Origin: JAAFHB01 sp038236995
GTDB lineage: Bacteria > Bacteroidota > Bacteroidia > Bacteroidales > Prolixibacteraceae
DNA length: 64,000 nt
NCBI GenBank assembly: GCA_038236995.1
Contig: JBBRZE010000007.1
Coordinates: 1 to 64,000, forward strand
Direction: 5' to 3'
The position numbers were made by a program, and so were the translations under genes. Shown here piece by piece: positions 54,477 to 61,678 of the stretch (the stretch's first letter is position 1; each line of letters opens with the position of its first letter). The notes under the pieces were generated by a model. The model saw only the letters and a program-made list of their open reading frames with translations, had not been told where the DNA came from and made no database searches.

Positions 54477-55079
54477 ATGAGTAAAGAGGTCAACAATGAA
54501 TATTGGCTGGTTATCTGGACTCGTTTCAAATCGGGAGATCAGGAGGCCTTTGCTGTATTATACAACCATCACATAAATGCGCTTTACAGTTATGGTACAA
54601 AGCTTTGTAAGGATATGGATGTTGTTAAGGATGCCTTGCAGGACCTTTTTCTCGAGCTTTTTCTTCACCGCGATAAAATCAAGATCTCTCCTGAAAATCT
54701 GAAGTTTTACCTGTTGCTGGCGCTCAAGCGAAATCTGATCAAAAAATTAAAGGCCGGAAGAATGGTTACCCACGAATTTAATGAATCTGTTGATTTTGAG
54801 CCTCAATATAGTATTGAATTTCAAATCATAGAGAAGGAAAAGGACGAGGAGATCAACCGTAAAGTATCGGATGCCATCCGACAACTTCCTCCAAAACAGA
54901 AAGAGGCCATTTATTTGCGTTATAATGAATCACTCGAATACGGGGAAGTTGCCGCTATTTTGGATATTTCAGTTGAGTCGGTTCGGAAACAAGTTCACAG
55001 AGCATTAAAAACGGTTCGTGAAATCATTAGTAACCAATCAGTAACTGTATTATTTTCGTTCACGTTAAAAAAAAGTTAA
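54477..55079 (+). CDS. ECF-type RNA polymerase sigma factor
   Basis: A 200-residue sigma-70 family factor of the Bacteroidota FecI-like group. Region 2 (about 20-85) includes AFAVLYNHHINALYSYGTKLCKDMDVVKDALQDLFLELF; region 4 (about 130-185) has IRQLPPKQKEAIYLRYNESLEYGEVAAILDISVESVRKQVHRALK with its helix-turn-helix. The FecR anti-sigma gene follows 58 bp later and a STN-bearing SusC after that, so this is a transmembrane surface-signalling sigma factor controlling the adjacent SusCD genes. Confidence 0.93.
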   Translation: MSKEVNNEYWLVIWTRFKSGDQEAFAVLYNHHINALYSYGTKLCKDMDVVKDALQDLFLELFLHRDKIKISPENLKFYLLLALKRNLIKKLKAGRMVTHEFNESVDFEPQYSIEFQIIEKEKDEEINRKVSDAIRQLPPKQKEAIYLRYNESLEYGEVAAILDISVESVRKQVHRALKTVREIISNQSVTVLFSFTLKKS

Positions 55080-55137
55080 AAATTCTGTCCATGTTTTAAC
55101 CATTCTTTCCCTTTATAGGTGTAACAACTAACGACGA

Positions 55138-56328
55138 ATGGCACACCTGAGCAAATACATCGAAAATATAAACTTTATTGCGTGGGTATTTCAACCAAAT
55201 ATCGAATTGGAAGAATGGTGGTCTCAATTCGAGACAGAACATCCGGAAGAAAAAAGGAATATACAGTTAGCGCGTAAGGTGCTGATGAAGTTCAGAACTA
55301 CAAATAATGAATTAACGGAATCTGAGAAAATCCTTTTGTTTTCGAAAGTTTTAAAACAAGTAGAAGAAAAACAGAATTCGGGAAAAGCAAAGCGGGTGGT
55401 TTTTGACTTGATAAAGTATGCTGCAATTGCTTTGTTGTTCTTCTCAATAGGTGCGCTGTTATTTTATAAGCCCAATCATTTCGATCTTCAAAATTATGCT
55501 CAGAAATTCATGGAGCCTATTTCCGGAAGTTCTGCCAAATTAATTCGTGCGAATGGAGAAGATATTACACTTACCGACGAAAAATCGATCGTTCAATACC
55601 AGACAGATGGCAAATTGGTGGTCAACAAAGATACGATAAACGTCGACCAGTCTAAACCTGCCAGGAATTTGGCAATGAATCAATTAATTATCCCTTATGG
55701 TAAAACATCCGAGATCCTGTTACCTGATCGGACCAAAGTGTTTTTAAATGCCGGTAGCAGGTTAATCTATCCCGAAAATTTTAGTGGTGAAACGCGCGAA
55801 GTCTATTTGGTAGGAGAAGGTTTTTTTGAAGTAGAACACGATGTAAACCATCCGTTTATTGTTATGGTAGGTGATCTTCGCATAAAAGTATTGGGAACAC
55901 GGTTTAATGTATCGGCCTATCCTGCAGATAATGTGATTGAAACTGTGCTGGCTGAAGGGAAAGTAAGTCTTGGGCAGAATGATGCCGGTTTTTTTGACAA
56001 AGCAACAGATTTAGTACCCAATCAGATGGCATCGTTTGATAAAACTACAAAAATGACGGATGTAAAAACTGTTGAAACTGATAATTATACATTGTGGACA
56101 GCAGGTATTCTTAAATTTGAAAGTACTGATCTGAACCGGATTCTTAAACAGGTTGAACGATTTTATAATGTTCGTTTCCACATCAGTGATCAATTGCTGG
56201 GTGGTCTGCGAATTTCTGGAAAACTTGAACTAAATGAAGACAAAGATGAAATATGCCGCCGCATAGCTTCAACAGCAGCAATAAAAATTATTAAAAAGGG
56301 AGATGATCTCTATGAGGTTATAAGATAA
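55138..56328 (+). CDS. FecR-family anti-sigma factor
   Basis: A 396-residue single-pass inner-membrane protein. The cytoplasmic N-terminus (1-88) would bind the ECF sigma factor, one helix spans the membrane (about 89-110, AAIALLFFSIGALLFY), and the periplasmic FecR domain follows (about 187-265, GKTSEILLPDRTKVFLNAGSRLIYPENFSGETREVYLVGEGFFEVE). The C-terminal DUF4974-like part (about 325-393, LNRILKQVERFYNVRFHI) probably touches the STN domain of the SusC at 56411. It is placed in the usual sigma-FecR-SusC order. Confidence 0.93.
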   Translation: MAHLSKYIENINFIAWVFQPNIELEEWWSQFETEHPEEKRNIQLARKVLMKFRTTNNELTESEKILLFSKVLKQVEEKQNSGKAKRVVFDLIKYAAIALLFFSIGALLFYKPNHFDLQNYAQKFMEPISGSSAKLIRANGEDITLTDEKSIVQYQTDGKLVVNKDTINVDQSKPARNLAMNQLIIPYGKTSEILLPDRTKVFLNAGSRLIYPENFSGETREVYLVGEGFFEVEHDVNHPFIVMVGDLRIKVLGTRFNVSAYPADNVIETVLAEGKVSLGQNDAGFFDKATDLVPNQMASFDKTTKMTDVKTVETDNYTLWTAGILKFESTDLNRILKQVERFYNVRFHISDQLLGGLRISGKLELNEDKDEICRRIASTAAIKIIKKGDDLYEVIR

Positions 56329-56333
56329 AAAAT

Positions 56334-56357
56334 CGGTGAGTGTTCGAGCACTCACCG
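56334..56357 (+). terminator. Terminator-like hairpin after fecR
   Basis: CGGTGAGTG (56334-56342) pairs perfectly with CACTCACCG (56349-56357), and flanking A and T residues extend the stem. The T-run is short (GTTT). It lies between fecR and susC and may make the receptor genes depend on their own, sigma-controlled promoter. Confidence 0.6.
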
Positions 56358-56410
56358 GTTTAGTGAAGTGTTAAATTAAGTATTAATGTGCCATTTAACG
56401 AGTCAAAAAT

Positions 56411-59400
56411 ATGAAAAAAAAACAAGAATTCTTGTTCTCGTTAGGGGATGAGATGCGACTAAGACTAGGAAAGATGAAACGTACCATACTGTTAACCTTT
56501 TTGGTCATTGCTTCTTATGGCAAAAGCTTTTCACAGGTGAGGCTTTCACTTAAATTTAACAAAGCCAATATCCATGAGGTATTGGCGAGTATTGAGAAGA
56601 AAACCGACTATATTTTTTTGTACAAGGATGATATTTTCTATGGTTCGAAACCAATCTCGGTTGATTTTCAGAATACAGAATTTGAAGAGGTACTCAAATC
56701 AATATGTACACAAACTAACGTCGACTACGAAGTCCGCGACCGTCAGATTATACTTAAAGAAAAAGTGGGTGTGCCTGTTCTGTTTGAACAGCAACAGCTT
56801 TTAAAGAAGGAAGTCGCAGGTAGTGTGACCGATACAAAAGGTCAGCCAATACCAGGCGCAACAATTATGGCAAAAGGTACCACAATCGGTATCACAACTG
56901 ATTTTGATGGGAATTTTCAGTTTTCTATTCCTGTTGATGCCAATACCCTGGTTATTTCATTTGTTGGTATGAAAACACAGGAATTGGATATGTTGGGGAG
57001 GACGTTATTCATTGTCACGATGAAAGAGGAAGCATATGCAATTGATGAAGTTGTGGCTGTAGGTTATGGGACTCAGCGTAAGATAGATCAGACAGGTGCA
57101 ACTGACCGTTTGATAAGTGAAAAGATGAACAAAAGCATTGCAACTTCACCTGCAGAAATGATGCAAGGTCGTATATCAGGTGTAAATATTATACAGAACA
57201 ATGGCGAACCGGGGTCGGGAATGAGTGTTCGTATCAGAGGTTCGAACTCAATACGCTCAGGTCAGGAACCTCTCTATGTGATTGATGGTGTTCCGCTTGA
57301 CAATGCCGACGTCACACCCAATGGAGGTACCGCAGCCGGTATCAATGAAAGCAGCAAAAAAAATCCGATAAGTTTTCTGAATCCTGAGGATATTGAATCA
57401 ATTGATATTCTGAAAGATGCATCATCAACCGCTATTTATGGGGCGCGAGGTGCAAATGGTGTTGTTTTGATCACAACTAAAAAAGGGAAAAAGGGCATTG
57501 GTAAAATTACTTACGATGGTTATACCGGCATCTCACAGATCAGGAGAAAAATGGATATTCTGAGTGCTTCGCAATTCAGAACCTACAGAAAACCAAATGG
57601 ATCAGCATTGCTTGATGAGGGTGCCAGCGTTGATTGGCAGGATGAAATCTTCCGAACTGCGGTTATTCAAAACCATAACCTCTCATTTGGCGGTGGTACT
57701 GATAATTTCACTTATCAATCCTCGTTGGGATACCTGAATCAGGAAGGTATAGTCAATAAAACGGGAGTCGAAAAATTAAACGGAAAACTTAAAATCTCGC
57801 AAAGTTCGTTCAACAACCGGTTAAATATTGTTTCAAGTATCATTGCTTCACATGTTGAGGATTTTAGGGTGCCAATCTCCGAAACAGGTGGTTTTGAGGG
57901 TGATGTTATACTTACCGCACTTAAGTCTAATCCAACCTATCCGATACGAAATGCTGATGGTTCCTATTTCCAATATTCAAAAGATCAGCGGAATCCGGTT
58001 GCAATGATCAATCTGGTTGATGACATCACAAAAACAGATCGTATACTTGCTAATTTTTCAGCCGAAATTGAAATTATTAAAGACTTAAGATACAAACTCA
58101 ATATTGGTTTTGACCGCACGAATGCCGAACGCAGGGTCAACCAGGATCAAAAGTTGTCCTATATGGTCAATAGGGGTGAGGCAAATATTAATAAAATCAC
58201 TGCAAATAACCGGTTGGTAGAAAACTACTTCACTTATTCACTGAAAGTCGGTGATCAGCACAATTTAAATTTTCTGGCTGGTCATGCTTACCAAAATATT
58301 CGGGTATCGACCAATGAATTACGTGTCTACGGTTTTGTAGTCAGGGATATCAAATACACCGACAATCTACAATATGGTAAATTTTCCGAAGCTGTTGTAA
58401 GTTCTTCTGCATATGAAAGAGAACTTCAATCTTTCTTTGGAAGAACTAACTACAGTTATTTAGATAAATATTTGTTTACTGTTACAGGTCGTTATGATGG
58501 TTCCACAAAATTCGGGAAGAATAAAAAATACGGATTTTTCCCATCAGCGGCGTTTGCCTGGAGAACTTCTGAAGAGCATTTTATGCAAGACCTGGAAGTT
58601 ATAAGTGATCTAAAGTTGAGGTTTGGTTACGGCGTGACAGGAAATCAGGAAATTCCAGATAAAATTTCGCTGCTGGCTGTTGGCACAACTCCTTCTGCAA
58701 ATGGTTATTTTAACGGAGTACTTACGCCAGGGATTACCTTTTTGAGAACCCCAAATCCTGATCTTCAATGGGAAACGACTTATCAGTCCAACTTAGGAAT
58801 TGATTTTGGTTTCTGGAATAACAAGTTAACCGGTACCATAGATATTTTCAATAAACAGACAAAGGATGTATTGCTCGAGATTCCTGCTAAAGCTCCGGCT
58901 GCAGCCCAAACTCAGTGGCAGAATGTTCCGGATCTTAAGATCATCAACAATGGGCTTGAATTGGGGCTTAATGCTCAATTGATTAGAAAAGAAAAATTTG
59001 CATGGGAATTAGGTCTCAATTTTGCAACTATCAGAAATGAAGTAAAAAATCTTCCTGTAAAGTTGATTGAAACTGGCAATGCCAGTGGTCAGGGATTATC
59101 AGGAACACGGGTTCAGATTATTACAAATGGTCAACCGATAGGGACATTTTATGGATTGGTTTACCAGGGTCTTGATGCCAATGGGATGAGCATTTACAAA
59201 AAAGATGCTACCGGAGCACAGGTTAAGGAGTATTTAGGTACTGCGTTACCCCGCTTTACATACAGTCTAAATTCCACTTTTGATTTTAATGGATTAGACT
59301 TCAGTATGTTCTGGTATGGGACACATGGAAATAAGGTTTACAACAATGCAGCCAATGCATTATTTGTAAAAGGAACACTTGACAATGGATCAAACGTAAC

Positions 59401-59716
59401 AACGACGGTATTCAAGTCCAATGAATCACCGGCAAATGCCAACGCCTTTTCATCCAGATTTGTTGAGGATGCCTCTTATTTAAGATTGTCAAATGTGACG
59501 ATCGGTTATACATGGAAAACAAAACATATAAAATGGCTAACAAGCGCAAGGATTTATGCAACAGGTAACAATCTGCTTATAATCACTAAATATACCGGGT
59601 TTGATCCCGAAGTGAGTATTAATGCCAGTCAGAATGGCGTTCCTTCTTTAGGTATGGATTATACAGCATATCCTAAGGCAAGAACATTTACGCTGGGTCT
59701 TAATCTTCAATTCTAA
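56411..59716 (+). CDS. SusC/RagA-family receptor with STN signalling domain
   Basis: An outer-membrane TonB-dependent importer of 1101 residues. After an N-terminal signal (TILLTFLVIASYGKSFSQ, cut ~42) comes an STN domain (about 43-118, ANIHEVLASIEKKTDYIFLYKDDI), a carboxypeptidase-regulatory-like domain (about 134-215, VAGSVTDTKGQPIPGATIMAKGT), the plug (about 220-350, with YVIDGVPLD and LKDASSTAIYGARGANGVVLITT) and a barrel. The STN domain passes ligand status to the FecR protein next door. Alternative in-frame starts exist at 56453 and 56474; 56411 keeps the common charged N-terminal extension. SusD follows 17 bp later. Confidence 0.95.
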   Translation: MKKKQEFLFSLGDEMRLRLGKMKRTILLTFLVIASYGKSFSQVRLSLKFNKANIHEVLASIEKKTDYIFLYKDDIFYGSKPISVDFQNTEFEEVLKSICTQTNVDYEVRDRQIILKEKVGVPVLFEQQQLLKKEVAGSVTDTKGQPIPGATIMAKGTTIGITTDFDGNFQFSIPVDANTLVISFVGMKTQELDMLGRTLFIVTMKEEAYAIDEVVAVGYGTQRKIDQTGATDRLISEKMNKSIATSPAEMMQGRISGVNIIQNNGEPGSGMSVRIRGSNSIRSGQEPLYVIDGVPLDNADVTPNGGTAAGINESSKKNPISFLNPEDIESIDILKDASSTAIYGARGANGVVLITTKKGKKGIGKITYDGYTGISQIRRKMDILSASQFRTYRKPNGSALLDEGASVDWQDEIFRTAVIQNHNLSFGGGTDNFTYQSSLGYLNQEGIVNKTGVEKLNGKLKISQSSFNNRLNIVSSIIASHVEDFRVPISETGGFEGDVILTALKSNPTYPIRNADGSYFQYSKDQRNPVAMINLVDDITKTDRILANFSAEIEIIKDLRYKLNIGFDRTNAERRVNQDQKLSYMVNRGEANINKITANNRLVENYFTYSLKVGDQHNLNFLAGHAYQNIRVSTNELRVYGFVVRDIKYTDNLQYGKFSEAVVSSSAYERELQSFFGRTNYSYLDKYLFTVTGRYDGSTKFGKNKKYGFFPSAAFAWRTSEEHFMQDLEVISDLKLRFGYGVTGNQEIPDKISLLAVGTTPSANGYFNGVLTPGITFLRTPNPDLQWETTYQSNLGIDFGFWNNKLTGTIDIFNKQTKDVLLEIPAKAPAAAQTQWQNVPDLKIINNGLELGLNAQLIRKEKFAWELGLNFATIRNEVKNLPVKLIETGNASGQGLSGTRVQIITNGQPIGTFYGLVYQGLDANGMSIYKKDATGAQVKEYLGTALPRFTYSLNSTFDFNGLDFSMFWYGTHGNKVYNNAANALFVKGTLDNGSNVTTTVFKSNESPANANAFSSRFVEDASYLRLSNVTIGYTWKTKHIKWLTSARIYATGNNLLIITKYTGFDPEVSINASQNGVPSLGMDYTAYPKARTFTLGLNLQF

Positions 59717-59733
59717 TCTTAAGCGATGCAACA

Positions 59734-61278
59734 ATGAACCCTAATAAATTATTCCTATCATTGGTTACACTGGCATTTCTTGGAGCATTATCCTGTACAG
59801 ATCTTCAGGAGAAAATCCTTGATGAACAGTTGGGTGCTGACCTGATCAATGATCCGGCTAATATTGAGTCATTAATTAATCCGCCCTATGCCAGCTTGAG
59901 GAGAACAATTGAATGGGATAGCTATTGGGCACTTCAGGAAATTACTTCAGATGAAGTGATCGTTCCCACAAGGGGAACCGACTGGTACGATAACGGCGAC
60001 TGGCAACAGTTGCATCTTCAAACCTGGACGGCCGATCACGGAAAACTGAAAGCAGTATGGGAAAATTTAAGTCAGGGTGTTTCGAGGTCAAATACGGCGA
60101 TTTTTTTTATCGGAAAATTTACACAGTACGAAACTGCCGGAAGGTACATCTGTGAAGCCCGTTTCTTGCGTGCCTATTATATGTACCTGATCAACGACCT
60201 TTTTGGTCAGGTTCCGTTTCGTGAAGCTTCAGAGGTTGATTTTTCGGTCACCCCAAAAGTTATGACACGAAAAGAGGCTGCGGATTATATTATTGCTGAG
60301 ATAAAGGCGGTGATTTTCAAGCTTAAAACTAAATCGGAAGTTGGATCAGAAAGAGTTACAGTTGGAGCAGCAAATGCGCTACTTGCCAAAATTTACCTCA
60401 ATTATGAGATTTATACAGGTGAACCAAAATGGACTGAGGCAATTCAATATGCTGATTTAGTGATTGGCAGCAGCGATTATGCAGTTGCAACTGATTATTG
60501 GTCAATGTTTCAGAAAGATGTGGCTGAACATCCCGAGTTTATTTTGAGAGTCCCGATGGATGATAAAGTTGATATGGGAAGTGGAAGTGCATGGGTTAAT
60601 TTCACATTGCATTATTCTCAGGTATTTGGAAATTACACAAGCCTCTGGAATGGGCCAACAACAACTTCTACGTTTTTCAATACCTGGAATAAAGTTGAAG
60701 ATGTCCGTTATTATGACGCCAGAATCAAGCCTCAGACCGGATTTAACCAGGGTTTTCTTGTTGGACAGCAATTTGGAGTTAATGGCACTCCTTTAAAAAT
60801 GAGAAATAATGACCCATTGATTTTTATGCCGGAAGTAAAATTGGCAGGTTCACCGGAGAATGCCGGAATCAGGGTTGTCAAGTTCGCCCCAAATCCTACA
60901 ACTGAGAGACAGTTTTCGTCTCCAAATGATGTGCCGATAATCAGAATATCAGATATATATCTCGTCAGGGCTGAAGCGAAGTTGAGAAACGGAGATGCCG
61001 CCGGGGCACTTACTGATATCAACTATATCAGAGCCAGAAGAAGTGCGGTCGGCAAAACGCTGCCTTTACTTACCGTCGCAACTTTGGAAGCAATTCTGAA
61101 GGAAAGGAGTTACGAACTTTATTGGGAAGGATTAAGACGCCAGGATCTCGTCCGTTTTGGTCGGTTTGGTGATGCCTGGCAGGAAAAACCTACAACTGCT
61201 ATCAATAAATCACTTTTCCCGATACCTACTTCTGCGATTGATGTAAATGAAAATTTAAAGCAAAATCAGGGCTATTAA
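59734..61278 (+). CDS. SusD/RagB-family surface lipoprotein
   Basis: A 514-residue glycan-binding lipoprotein partner of the SusC at 56411. The lipobox is FLGALSC (Cys about 21). The N-terminal helical part includes INPPYASLRRTIEWDSYWALQEITSDEVIVPTRGTDW, and the C-terminal RagB region carries RISDIYLVRAEAKLRNGDAAGALTDINYIRARRS, ILKERSYELYWEGLRRQDLVRFGRF and LFPIPTSAIDVNENLKQNQGY, all classical. It starts 17 bp after susC and is the last gene of the sigma/FecR-controlled operon. Confidence 0.95.
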   Translation: MNPNKLFLSLVTLAFLGALSCTDLQEKILDEQLGADLINDPANIESLINPPYASLRRTIEWDSYWALQEITSDEVIVPTRGTDWYDNGDWQQLHLQTWTADHGKLKAVWENLSQGVSRSNTAIFFIGKFTQYETAGRYICEARFLRAYYMYLINDLFGQVPFREASEVDFSVTPKVMTRKEAADYIIAEIKAVIFKLKTKSEVGSERVTVGAANALLAKIYLNYEIYTGEPKWTEAIQYADLVIGSSDYAVATDYWSMFQKDVAEHPEFILRVPMDDKVDMGSGSAWVNFTLHYSQVFGNYTSLWNGPTTTSTFFNTWNKVEDVRYYDARIKPQTGFNQGFLVGQQFGVNGTPLKMRNNDPLIFMPEVKLAGSPENAGIRVVKFAPNPTTERQFSSPNDVPIIRISDIYLVRAEAKLRNGDAAGALTDINYIRARRSAVGKTLPLLTVATLEAILKERSYELYWEGLRRQDLVRFGRFGDAWQEKPTTAINKSLFPIPTSAIDVNENLKQNQGY

Positions 61279-61360
61279 TAATTACTAATCCGCTAAAATC
61301 GTGAATGAATTTAAGCCTCTTTGTCAAAAGCATAAAAGTATGTTGTATAACATGTCTGGT

Positions 61361-61372
61361 GCAAACGTTTGC
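61361..61372. promoter_or_regulatory. LacI/PurR-type palindromic operator candidate
   Basis: GCAAACGTTTGC is a perfect 12-bp palindrome with the central CG of LacI/GalR-family operators and is identical to the core of the E. coli PurR consensus. It lies 58 bases before a -7 box (61430) and about 300 bases before the third susC. The 12-base word AAACGTTTGCAT it contains recurs at 36982-36993 in front of the OmpA gene. Confidence 0.5.
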
Positions 61373-61429
61373 ATAATAAAATATGCGACAATACAATGTT
61401 AAAAGTATTAATTAATAGTTAACAATGCT

Positions 61430-61437
61430 TAACTTTG
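61430..61437 (+). promoter_or_regulatory. -7 promoter box candidate for the third susC
   Basis: TAACTTTG matches TAnnTTTG. It is about 240 bases before the ATG, so it would give a long leader. No -33 element is obvious. Confidence 0.3.
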
Positions 61438-61678
61438 AAGGTTCCGAATGAATAAAAGAAATTCAATAGCTGAAAGTAATTGAAATACAATTTTATAAAT
61501 TCCAATTTGGCTGTAAATAAATAATTGACCTGCTTCTTTTTTTCTGTTTTTTAATAGAAGTTTTCATATTCAAATATCCGATAGATTGCCTTTGTTGCAG
61601 AAAAAGTTAAAATTATGATTAGATAAATAATTGCACGTTCTTATATTTTTATTAACTAATTTTAAAGTTTATGTATTT

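Larger units (their letters stand above)
61279..61678. other. 400-bp intergenic region before the third susC
   Basis: AT-rich, with a 12-bp LacI/PurR-type palindrome (61361-61372) and a -7 box (TAACTTTG, 61430-61437). No terminator with a good stem follows the SusD gene. No ORF or RNA gene is visible. Confidence 0.65.
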
